A stretch of DNA of 14,609 nt from an uncultured Alcaligenaceae bacterium (lineage in GTDB: Bacteria; Pseudomonadota; Gammaproteobacteria; Burkholderiales; Burkholderiaceae_B), in the NCBI GenBank assembly GCA_937897265.1, contig CALCPT010000366.1, forward strand, positions 1 to 14,609, read 5' to 3'. Of this stretch, positions 1-6,313 are shown in pieces (the stretch's first letter is position 1; each line of letters opens with the position of its first letter). The notes below the pieces were generated by a model. The model was not told the DNA's origin. It made no database searches and saw only the letters and a program-made list of their open reading frames with translations. The translations under genes were made by a program, and so were the position numbers.

Positions 1-1
1 G

Positions 2-166
2 GGACGGTTGCCGGCGTTTCTGTATGGATGGACCGAACTCATCCTTATCCGTGCGGCGGCGCTGGGCGGTATCTCGCTCACCTTTGCCGAGTACTCGCTG
101 CGCGGCTTGGGTTTCGATCCCAGCATCGCACCGTATGACACCTACGCGCATTGGGTCGCGGCCGCC
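2..166 (+). CDS. Amino-acid permease (APC superfamily), internal fragment
   Basis: The frame is open from base 2 and gives about 55 residues that resemble an internal membrane segment of APC-superfamily amino-acid/polyamine permeases. It reads G-R-L-P-A-F-L-Y-G-W-T-E, then a hydrophobic stretch with I-R-A-A-A-L-G-G, then F-A-E-Y, and a loop ending Y-D-T-Y-A-H-W-V-A-A-A-A, where the next transmembrane helix should begin. Family members are inner-membrane transporters of about 430-500 residues, so this is a small part: the N-terminus lies off the contig and the C-terminus is lost at about 158-170. There the sequence becomes the antisense of a dehydrogenase gene. The frame stays open to 340, but that part is shadow. 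Substrate cannot be told. The family call rests on remembered sequence character, not on a search. Confidence 0.6.
158..165. other. Fusion joint 1: permease(+)/dehydrogenase(-) at an 8-bp palindrome
   Basis: The eight bases GCGGCCGC are a perfect palindrome. To the left, only the + strand makes sense (permease). To the right, only the - strand makes sense (start of a short-chain dehydrogenase reading leftwards). Both genes lose their 3' parts here, so two genes meet tail to tail with no space between them. The exact joint can lie anywhere in roughly 155-172 because both frames read alanine-rich sequence through it. It could be a chimeric assembly or amplification joint, or a true deletion/inversion. 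Confidence 0.55.
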
Positions 167-333
167 GCTAAGCTCGCTTCATCTTCTAAAGCGAAGCCGG
201 GCATGTCGCGTCTTGAAACCTCAACGACTAGCGAGCAATTAGGATCTTGCTTTAATGCAGCGACAAAGCCAGCCCCGATCGTACCGGTTGAACCAATGAC
301 AAGCGCGCGATACCCTAAACCCAGAGATAGCAT
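160..333 (-). CDS. Short-chain dehydrogenase/reductase, N-terminal fragment
   Basis: About 58 residues from an ATG at 333 look like the start of an SDR-family (Rossmann fold) oxidoreductase. A first beta strand A-L-V-I-G is followed by a glycine-rich nucleotide-binding turn G-S-T-G-T-I-G and helix A-G-F-V-A-A-L. A second strand V-V-E-V-S-R-R then places S-R-R where the cofactor ribose/phosphate is usually read. It ends L-E-D-E-A-S-L-A-A-A-A, which resembles the D-x-x-D-E-A-S segment of C-factor-like SDRs. Such proteins have about 220-250 residues, so the catalytic S-Y-K part is missing; the gene is cut at fusion joint 1. It lies 20 bp downstream of the Bug-family gene on the same strand, so the two probably share an operon. 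An AGGCGG at about 343-348 is a fair ribosome site for this start. Substrate is unknown. Confidence 0.6.
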
Positions 334-353
334 GACGTAGACCGCCTATAGAA

Positions 354-1349
354 TTACTCAGCCTTAATTTCGGCCTGTTTAACCAGTGTGCCGTACATCG
401 TCAGTTCACGCTTGATGAGGGCTGCAAACTCAGCTGCAGAGTTACCCACCAGATCATTGCCACCTTTGGTCTGCAGCGTTTCGATCACCTCGGCGTCTTG
501 CAGTGCCAGTCGGGTAGTTTGGTTTAGACGTTCGATGATTGCAGCGTCGGTTCCAGCGGGTGCAAAGAGACCGACAAATTGCGTGATATCAAAGTCCTTG
601 AAGCCCTCTTCTTGCATGGTGGGGATGGTTGGTAGCGAGCGCGCACGCTTAGGACCTGACACCGCAAAGGCTTTTAAGCGTTTATCTTGTATCAAGGGCG
701 AAGCGGTCAACACGGTATCAAACGTAAAAGCCAGTTGACCACCTAGTAGATCGACTAGAGCTGGTGCGCTGCCTTTGTAGGGCACGTGATTAAACTGTGC
801 GCCGCTGAGCATCGAAAACATTTCTCCGGCTAAGTGACCGCCCCCGCCGATACCCGTTGAGCCAAAGCTGAGTTTGCCTGGCTGGGCCTTACCCTGCAGT
901 ACCGCATCGTTCAGGGTGTTGATCGACGAGGTCGCAGAGACGACCAATACATACTGAAACGACAAGACCTGACTAATCGGCAGCAAGTCTTTGATGGGAT
1001 CGTAGGGTACCTTGGCATACAGGACCGGATTAATCACAATGGGGCCGCTCGCAGCCATCAGTAGCGTGTAGCCATCTGCTGGCGCCTTGACGACCGCATC
1101 GGTGCCGATCATGCCGTTAGCGCCACTGCGATTCTCGACGATCACCGCGGTGTTGAGCAGCGTCCCCAGTTTTTTGGCAATCACCCGCCCGGTAATGTCC
1201 GCATTGCCTGCGGCAGGGTAGGGCACAATCATTTTGATCGGTCGATTAGGGTAGGACTGGTTCTGCGCTTGTGCTGACCCAAGCCCAAGTACCCCTAAGA
1301 GCGCACAAGCCAAAAACCGAAATGAAGCACGAAATAAGGGGGTATCCAT
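354..1349 (-). CDS. Bug/TctC-family periplasmic substrate-binding protein
   Basis: The 331-residue product has the usual length and layout of the Bug (TctC-like, tripartite tricarboxylate transporter) receptors. These bind small carboxylates or aromatic acids in the periplasm. Residues 1-28 form a signal peptide ending in A-Q-A. The mature start Y-P-N-R-P-I-K-M-I-V-P-Y-P-A-A-G-N-A-D is the family hallmark (normally G-G at the N-A position). Further family landmarks are V-E-N-R-S-G-A-N-G-M-I-G, A-P-A-D-G-Y-T-L-L, H-V-P-Y-K-G-S-A-P-A and L-P-T-I-P-T-M-Q-E-E-G. No TctA/TctB membrane genes are visible, as is common for 'orphan' Bug genes, so the ligand cannot be inferred. The ATG at 1349 is chosen because it gives a complete signal peptide, although no clear Shine-Dalgarno lies in front. 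The gene is divergent from the lipoprotein gene with 91 bp between them, and the dehydrogenase fragment follows it in the same direction. Confidence 0.93.
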   Translation of the reverse strand: MDTPLFRASFRFLACALLGVLGLGSAQAQNQSYPNRPIKMIVPYPAAGNADITGRVIAKKLGTLLNTAVIVENRSGANGMIGTDAVVKAPADGYTLLMAASGPIVINPVLYAKVPYDPIKDLLPISQVLSFQYVLVVSATSSINTLNDAVLQGKAQPGKLSFGSTGIGGGGHLAGEMFSMLSGAQFNHVPYKGSAPALVDLLGGQLAFTFDTVLTASPLIQDKRLKAFAVSGPKRARSLPTIPTMQEEGFKDFDITQFVGLFAPAGTDAAIIERLNQTTRLALQDAEVIETLQTKGGNDLVGNSAAEFAALIKRELTMYGTLVKQAEIKAE

Positions 1350-1440
1350 GGTGTTTATGCCGAAAATGGGTGACTTAGATTAAACTGCATCGCCAATTTA
1401 GCCCAAGTCGTTGCCGCCTTAATCTATTCAAAGAAAAATT

Positions 1441-2808
1441 ATGCGTGTATTTCAAAGATTCGCCCGTCTGCTGAGCGCTGCTGGAGTCTTATTCGTGATG
1501 ATCGGCTGCGCTCAATTGACCGAGCTGTTCACGGGCCCTGCTGTGGTGTCGCAGGCGACCGAGCCGTCACCCAGCGTCGCTTCCGGGTCTCAAGCAATCG
1601 AGCCTTCGCCTAGTACCGTCGTGGCGGTGCAGACGACCGAACCGCCGAGTCGTCCCGTGGTGGGCGTGGCGCAGGCAACCGAGCCTGCGCGTAGCCCGGC
1701 CACGGCTGTGCAGCCCGCCGAGCCGATGCGCCCTGCTGTCGCGGTTGTTCAGCCAACCGAGCCACCACGTAGTGCAGGTGCGGCCCCTGCCGAGGTGAAA
1801 GATACGGCAGCCGCAGTGCGCACAGCTGCAATTCTGTTGGCGGGCCAGCAGCCAGTCACCGGCCTGCCTCCAGCACTCGCGCAAAGCCCCCGGTGGGCGA
1901 CTTTTGCCAAAGAGGTAACCGTAAATTGGGCGCGTTACAGTCAAAAGATTGCAGATCCGATGTCGCAATGGGCGTTGGCTGAGTTGCCTGTCACTTCCGA
2001 TACGGTGTTTTATCCTTTTTCTGGCCCTGACTTTGTGACGGTGCATCAGCTGTTTCCGGCGGCACAGCGCTACGTCATGATGGCCATGCAAAATGCTGAG
2101 CGGCCCCTGGATTTGGCCAACCTTGCCCCCGAGCTCATTGAGCCAAGTCTTAGCGTCTTGACCTCAGCATGGCAACACTTTGGTGAGAACGGTTTTTACG
2201 TGACCGAATATCTCGAAAAATATTTGTATTCCACCCGTGCCCATATTGGTGCCAGCACATTTATTGTGAGCTTTTTGGCTTTACAAGGTTTTGAAATTGA
2301 GCGCGTTGTACCGCTGCAAGTTGCTGCAGACGGCTCATTACAAGAACTCTCGCCCGAGACGCCACGGTGGCGCTCGGTGCGCATACAAGCTACTAAGCAG
2401 GGTAAGCCGATTGTTGTCGATTATTTGAAAATTGATCTGTCAAACCCCGGCCTTCAAGCTGCGCCACAAAACCTCGCCCTGATTGGTACCCTCACGAAAA
2501 ACCCAGTGTTGTTCAAGGCGGCCTCGCACTTGCCACAAAACGTTGGTTTCAACATGATCGCGAATCAAGTGCTCACGCATTCACCGTTGATTGTGCAAGA
2601 TGAAACAGGTCTGAGCTATTCGACGTTGATTCGTGCCCATCAAGTTGCCCTATTTGGCAAGTTCGTGACTGCTCATCACGCTTTTCCAAGTTATCACCAT
2701 GACTTGGCAAAAGCCTTTGCTCAACGAGATGATATCAAGCCGTTGAATTTTAGATTTGGCTATTTTAAAGATGGTAATTACGCGCTCATGGTTGCCGTGC
2801 GAAAGTAG
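1441..2808 (+). CDS. Repeat-bearing lipoprotein of unknown function
   Basis: This 455-residue protein has a lipoprotein signal: charged start, hydrophobic core, then V-M-I-G-C with the candidate lipid-bearing cysteine at residue 23 (a slightly atypical lipobox). Residues about 36-115 are a low-complexity Pro/Ala/Val/Thr linker with six copies of Q-x-x-E-P. From about residue 125 a non-repetitive domain begins, with T-V-F-Y-P-F-S-G-P-D-F-V-T at 188-200 and F-P-A-A-Q-R-Y-V-M-M. I have the impression of having seen similar Y-P-F-x-G-P-D/F-P-x-A-x-x-Y proteins annotated only as hypothetical, and I cannot assign a named family. The likely picture, which is inference, is a globular periplasmic domain tethered to a membrane through a flexible linker. 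The gene stands alone: divergent from the Bug gene and 122 bp before the Tat-exported phosphatase gene, with an inverted repeat between. The ATG at 1441 gives a complete signal sequence, with AAAGA about 6 bases upstream. Confidence 0.8.
   Translation: MRVFQRFARLLSAAGVLFVMIGCAQLTELFTGPAVVSQATEPSPSVASGSQAIEPSPSTVVAVQTTEPPSRPVVGVAQATEPARSPATAVQPAEPMRPAVAVVQPTEPPRSAGAAPAEVKDTAAAVRTAAILLAGQQPVTGLPPALAQSPRWATFAKEVTVNWARYSQKIADPMSQWALAELPVTSDTVFYPFSGPDFVTVHQLFPAAQRYVMMAMQNAERPLDLANLAPELIEPSLSVLTSAWQHFGENGFYVTEYLEKYLYSTRAHIGASTFIVSFLALQGFEIERVVPLQVAADGSLQELSPETPRWRSVRIQATKQGKPIVVDYLKIDLSNPGLQAAPQNLALIGTLTKNPVLFKAASHLPQNVGFNMIANQVLTHSPLIVQDETGLSYSTLIRAHQVALFGKFVTAHHAFPSYHHDLAKAFAQRDDIKPLNFRFGYFKDGNYALMVAVRK
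1552..1764 (+). repeat. Six degenerate 39-bp tandem repeats coding Q-x-x-E-P
   Basis: Q-A-T-E-P, Q-A-I-E-P, Q-T-T-E-P, Q-A-T-E-P, Q-P-A-E-P and Q-P-T-E-P start at residues 38, 51, 64, 78, 91 and 104 of the lipoprotein. The spacing is 13, 13, 14, 13 and 13 residues, that is 39 or 42 bp. Between the motifs lie Pro/Ser/Arg/Val/Ala residues. The repeats have diverged in DNA sequence, so they are old or under selection for composition rather than freshly expanded. They probably form an extended linker behind the lipid anchor. Confidence 0.8.
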
Positions 2809-2866
2809 TTCTTAGTCGGCGCTGAGCCACGATCGCCAGAACCGACGATCGTAGGCAATTCTCCCG

Positions 2867-2914
2867 ATTAAAGCGTTTAGCAACTAGCAATTGCAAGTAT
2901 GCTAACGCTTTAAT
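2867..2914. promoter_or_regulatory. Inverted repeat in front of the phosphatase gene
   Basis: The arms ATTAAAGCGTTTAGCA (2867-2882) and TGCTAACGCTTTAAT (2900-2914) are complementary except for one extra T, with a 17-base spacer that itself contains the palindrome GCAATTGC. No T-run follows on the + strand and the right arm ends 16 bases before the ATG at 2931. It could be an operator, a terminator-like hairpin for the lipoprotein gene, or an mRNA leader structure. A second, shorter inverted repeat (ACGATCG 2829-2835 with CGATCGT 2846-2852) lies just upstream. Confidence 0.5.
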
Positions 2915-2930
2915 ATCGCGCGAGAATAAT

Positions 2931-4529
2931 ATGAAACGTCGTGATTTTCTGCGCGCCAGCACAGCCCCACTGCTGGCAGCGCTACCACCCGCATTGTTTG
3001 CTCAGTCGTCGGCGCCAGCAGTTACCTCTGCTTGGGACGCGGGTCAAGTCAGACATCTTCTACCCACCGCCAATCATTCAGAGTTTCTGATTAAAGTTTC
3101 GTTTGTGTCGGCACTCAGTGCGCCGCCTAGACTGATGGTGGATGGCGTTGCTGTCGAGGGGCGTATGACAGACACCCAGGGTGAGTTTTGGCAATTTCGC
3201 GCAAGCGGCTTGGCGGCTGGGCGCACTTACCAGTTGTCGTTGAAGGCACCAGACGGTAAACCACTTTGTCAGCCGTGGGAGTTGGCTACGTTTCCAGCGC
3301 CCGCGAGTACGCCCGACCATTTACGCTTGTTGTTGTTCACCTGCGCAGGTGGACACGAGGCCATGAAATTTTTACCTGCTGCAATCAGAAATCGTTTACT
3401 GAAACGCGCGTTGTCGTTTAAACCGCATGCGGCGGTTGCAAACGGCGACCACGTTTACTGGGATTTACGCTCACCGCTGACTGCAAAAAACTCAGGCGGT
3501 TCAGAGCAGGCCAAAACCCTGATCGGTGGAACATTCGAGCGCTCGAGCCCAGTATTTGGTACCGATAACGAACAGTTGCTGAAAAAAGCCGCGGGTCCGC
3601 AGATCGCTCCGGTGTACGGAACCGAGTTTCGCTCAACGCCGACTTTCTTTATTCAAGACGACCATGACTATTGGGATAATGATGACGCTTTCGACGCGAT
3701 CATCACCTTTCCACCTGACTTTTTTATGCGACAAATGGCTCGGGTGACGCAGTCGATGTATTACCCAGAGTTTTTGCCTGATGCGACACGCCCAGCTGGG
3801 TTGCCAGGGGCTGCCGTCATGGGGCGTGCGGACTCTGTCGCTGAGAGTTTTGGCACCCTGCGGTATGGTCGTCTGGCAGAGCTATTGTTGTATTCGGTGC
3901 GCCCGACAATGACGCTTGCTGGTCCGAGTGCTGTCTTTGTTGAAGATACGGTTGAAAGTTGGCTCAAGCAACGTATGGCTCGGTCTGATGCCGCCCACGT
4001 CATTAATGCCCCCTCAAACCCGCATGGATGGACTGCCGGCAAGTGGGGCGAATGGTATCCCGATGTCTTGAGCAAAGAGGGTAAGCTCACTCTTGACGTG
4101 AAAAAGCCGTACTGGCAAGAGGGCTGGCTCAAGCAGCACGATCGCTTGCTTGACGCAATGTCTGCCATGAGAGGCAAAATTCCCTTGTCGGTCAGCGGCG
4201 ATCTGCATGCCCTGGGCTTGGGTAGCATTACTCGTAGCGGTACGGCCGACCTCTCAAAAAACCCAGTCGTATCGGTGCTGACGGGTCCGATTGGTACCCG
4301 TCCTTCGGGTTGGCCCTCCGGAATCCGAAAAATCGGTGCTCAACCTTCGTTACACTTAAGCATGTCCGAGGCGATTGCGCCTATCGAGCAGCATGGCTTT
4401 ACCTTGGCAGATTTCACCAACGATAAAGTCATTTTGAAGTTTTTTAAATGGGATTTGAATAACCAATCAGTCGAGGCCATTGACACCCTCGAACCTTTTC
4501 ATACAGCAGAGTTAAAGAGACCATCATGA
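2931..4529 (+). CDS. PhoD-like metallophosphatase, Tat-exported
   Basis: The 532-residue protein begins M-K-R-R-D-F-L-R, a twin-arginine signal, with a hydrophobic stretch and a likely cleavage near F-A-Q at 23-25. This suggests folded export to the periplasm. Residues about 40-125 look like the N-terminal beta-sandwich of PhoD-type alkaline phosphatase/phosphodiesterases. The metallophosphoesterase core follows: F-T-C-A-G-G at 136-141, N-G-D-H-V-Y-W-D at 171-178, Q-D-D-H-D-Y-W-D-N-D at 242-251 and S-G-D-L-H at 422-426. These are the metal-ligand motifs of the PhoD-like superfamily. Length is within the family's range. The substrate is probably a phosphate ester, but many such proteins are not true alkaline phosphatases. 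The stop overlaps the start of the DUF3237 gene (ATGA at 4526-4529), so translation is probably coupled. No Pho box was recognised upstream; the only clear element is the inverted repeat at 2867-2914. Confidence 0.88.
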   Translation: MKRRDFLRASTAPLLAALPPALFAQSSAPAVTSAWDAGQVRHLLPTANHSEFLIKVSFVSALSAPPRLMVDGVAVEGRMTDTQGEFWQFRASGLAAGRTYQLSLKAPDGKPLCQPWELATFPAPASTPDHLRLLLFTCAGGHEAMKFLPAAIRNRLLKRALSFKPHAAVANGDHVYWDLRSPLTAKNSGGSEQAKTLIGGTFERSSPVFGTDNEQLLKKAAGPQIAPVYGTEFRSTPTFFIQDDHDYWDNDDAFDAIITFPPDFFMRQMARVTQSMYYPEFLPDATRPAGLPGAAVMGRADSVAESFGTLRYGRLAELLLYSVRPTMTLAGPSAVFVEDTVESWLKQRMARSDAAHVINAPSNPHGWTAGKWGEWYPDVLSKEGKLTLDVKKPYWQEGWLKQHDRLLDAMSAMRGKIPLSVSGDLHALGLGSITRSGTADLSKNPVVSVLTGPIGTRPSGWPSGIRKIGAQPSLHLSMSEAIAPIEQHGFTLADFTNDKVILKFFKWDLNNQSVEAIDTLEPFHTAELKRPS

Positions 4530-4981
4530 TCCAGACGCGCCATATCTTTCAAATTGTTCTAACAGTGCCCAATATTGTTGACCTAGGTCAGACCCCGGTG
4601 GGGGGACGAAAAATTGCCAATGTGACGGGTGGCACGTTTGAGGGCGATCGCATTCGGGGCACAGTCAAAGCGGCACCCGGTGGCGACTGGTTGCTGATGC
4701 GCCCAGATGATGTGTTGACGTTGGATGTGCGCCTCATCCTTGAAACCGATGACAATCAACTGATTTATATGAGTTATCGCGGTTTGCGCCATGGTCCTAA
4801 AGAGGTGATGGCTCGCTTGAACAAGGGTGAAAAGGTTGACCCCGCCGAGTATTACTTTCGCACCACTCCAGTGCTTGAAACTGCCTCAGAAAAATACAGT
4901 TGGCTCAATAAAATCATCTGTGTAGCTACCGGTCGCCGCGAAGCCGCTGGGCCGATTTATGACGTCTACGAGGTGCTCTAG
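4526..4981 (+). CDS. DUF3237 family protein
   Basis: The 151-residue product has the length and hallmarks of DUF3237, a small beta-barrel-like family of unknown activity. The N-terminal part carries G-R-K-I-A-N-V-T-G-G-T-F-E-G-D-R-I-R-G-T-V. W-L-L-M-R-P-D-D-V-L-T-L-D-V-R and I-Y-M-S-Y-R-G-L-R-H-G-P follow. Y-Y-F-R-T-T-P-V-L-E-T-A is next, and the tail is W-L-N-K-I-I-C-V-A-T-G-R. There is no signal peptide, so it is probably cytoplasmic, unlike the exported phosphatase encoded just before it. It starts inside the stop codon of that gene (4-bp ATGA overlap) with AAAGAGA about 8 bases upstream, so both are almost certainly co-transcribed. The acyl-CoA dehydrogenase genes follow after 100 bp on the same strand. 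DUF3237 genes are often met next to acyl-CoA or aromatic catabolism genes, which fits, but no reaction is established. Confidence 0.88.
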   Translation: MIQTRHIFQIVLTVPNIVDLGQTPVGGRKIANVTGGTFEGDRIRGTVKAAPGGDWLLMRPDDVLTLDVRLILETDDNQLIYMSYRGLRHGPKEVMARLNKGEKVDPAEYYFRTTPVLETASEKYSWLNKIICVATGRREAAGPIYDVYEVL

Positions 4982-5010
4982 GCGCCAGTATGTGAGATCA
5001 AGGGGCGCCT
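4980..5010. other. Small inverted repeat after the DUF3237 gene
   Basis: AGGCGCC (4980-4986, starting at the last base of the stop codon) pairs with GGCGCCT (5004-5010) across 17 bases. No T-run follows, so it is a weak candidate for termination. It may stabilise the mRNA end or attenuate transcription into the dehydrogenase genes. Confidence 0.3.
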
Positions 5011-5081
5011 TCGTTGCGCCTAGAGGCCTTAAAGAGTAACGTTAAGTAAATTGATTTATCTGATTAACTAAAGAGACAACA

Positions 5082-6293
5082 ATGAATTTTTTGTTTAGTG
5101 CCGAAGAAGAAAAACTGCGCTCAACCGTACGAGATTTTTTGGCCGAGCATTTCACTGACGAAGTGCGTGCCGAAAACGCCGCCGGTAAGCGTGGCGAAGG
5201 TTGGGGGCCGGCGATTCGTGCTTTTTTTGATACCGTTAACGAGAAGCGTTGGTTTGCCTGGAGCTGGCCGGCCGAATTCGGTGGTGCCGGTGGTGACCGT
5301 ACCGCGCAGTTTGTCATCGAAGAAGAGTTTTATCGGGCCACCGGTATTACCTTAGGCGGTGGCACGGGTGCGCCGGCGATCTTGTCTGCTGGTACTGCCG
5401 CACAAAAACAAGAATTTGTGCCGGGCGCCATTAAGCGTGAAATCATTTTTTGTCAGGGCTATAGCGAGCCTGGTTGTGGTACTGACCTAGCCGGTATTCG
5501 CTGCCGCGCAAAACGCGTCGGTGATAAATACATCATTACGGGTCAAAAAATCTACACCACTAACGCTCAAAATGCGACGCACATATTTTTGATGTGCCGT
5601 ACCGACCCTGATTCAGTACGTCATCGCGGTTTATCGATTTTGCTAGTACCGATGGATATGCCTGGTCTAACCGTGCGCCCACTCTGGACTGTACAAAACG
5701 ATCCGCCAGCACCGTTCGGCACCACCTATGGCGAAGAGCGCACCAACGAAGTGTTTTTTGACGACGTCGAAGTGCCTGTATCTTGCTTGTTGGGTGAAGA
5801 GGGCGGCGGTTGGGAAGTTGCTCGGCGTGGGTTGAACTTAGATCGCGTAGGTGCCTGGCGCTATTTGATTTCTGTCATGCGTGACGAAGATATTGTGAAC
5901 TGGCTGCACGGCGAGGGCGAGTTGCAAGAATCACTGCGCGAAGACCCGCAAGTACGCGACAAAATCGCGGAGATGTGGACCGAAGCTGAAGTCTGTCGCT
6001 TGATGACAATGCGCAGCATCAGCATCGAGCAAAGTGGTGGAAAGTTCACCTACGAAGGGTCAGCCGAAAAAGTCTTTGCACCTGAGCACAGTGTGCGCAC
6101 GACCGAAGCCATCAGTCAGATCTTGGGCCCGTTCGCCCAGTTGATGCAAGGTTCGCCCACTGCGATTGAAAAGGGCGTTTTTGCGCACAACATTCTGGGT
6201 GCTTACCAGTCAACGATTAACCATGGCAGCGTTCAGGTGATGCGCGACCAAGTTGCACGTATTGGTCTGGGCCTGCCGCGCGCGGCAAAATAA
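5082..6293 (+). CDS. Acyl-CoA dehydrogenase, EPxxGTD-bearing subunit
   Basis: A flavoprotein of 403 residues in the acyl-CoA dehydrogenase family, which introduces a 2,3-double bond into acyl-CoA thioesters and passes electrons to ETF. The N-terminal helical domain contains W-S-W-P-A-E-F-G-G-A-G (60-70). The middle beta domain carries C-Q-G-Y-S-E-P-G-C-G-T-D-L-A (124-137), the flavin/substrate motif, and T-N-E-V-F-F-D-D-V-E-V-P (221-232). The C-terminal domain is odd. The usual R-x-x-F-G flavin-phosphate motif is absent, and where typical members read (E/G)-G-T-S-E-I-Q-R it has I-N-H-G-S-V-Q-V-M-R (379-388). The next gene has the reverse pattern, so the two probably form one heteromeric enzyme (inference). 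Start: ATG at 5082 with AAAGAGA about 7 bases upstream. The paired acyl-CoA substrate could be branched, steroid-derived or aromatic-linked; the sequence does not decide. Confidence 0.92.
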   Translation: MNFLFSAEEEKLRSTVRDFLAEHFTDEVRAENAAGKRGEGWGPAIRAFFDTVNEKRWFAWSWPAEFGGAGGDRTAQFVIEEEFYRATGITLGGGTGAPAILSAGTAAQKQEFVPGAIKREIIFCQGYSEPGCGTDLAGIRCRAKRVGDKYIITGQKIYTTNAQNATHIFLMCRTDPDSVRHRGLSILLVPMDMPGLTVRPLWTVQNDPPAPFGTTYGEERTNEVFFDDVEVPVSCLLGEEGGGWEVARRGLNLDRVGAWRYLISVMRDEDIVNWLHGEGELQESLREDPQVRDKIAEMWTEAEVCRLMTMRSISIEQSGGKFTYEGSAEKVFAPEHSVRTTEAISQILGPFAQLMQGSPTAIEKGVFAHNILGAYQSTINHGSVQVMRDQVARIGLGLPRAAK

Positions 6294-6313
6294 GAACAAA
6301 GGTAAATAGAATC

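Noticed and set aside
167..340. Continuation of the permease frame on the + strand to a stop at 340
   Set aside because: After the alanine run at about 166 the translation turns into polar low-complexity sequence unlike a permease; the - strand carries the SDR start there.
1567..2091. Long - strand open frame opposite the lipoprotein gene
   Set aside because: It is rich in Arg/His/Cys, as expected for the antisense of a Pro/Ala/Thr repeat region, and has no recognisable domain or ribosome site; the + strand has a signal peptide and sensible domain.
3761..4228. 155-codon - strand open frame inside the phosphatase gene
   Set aside because: Antisense shadow: the + strand holds the family's conserved residues throughout, and the - strand product resembles nothing.
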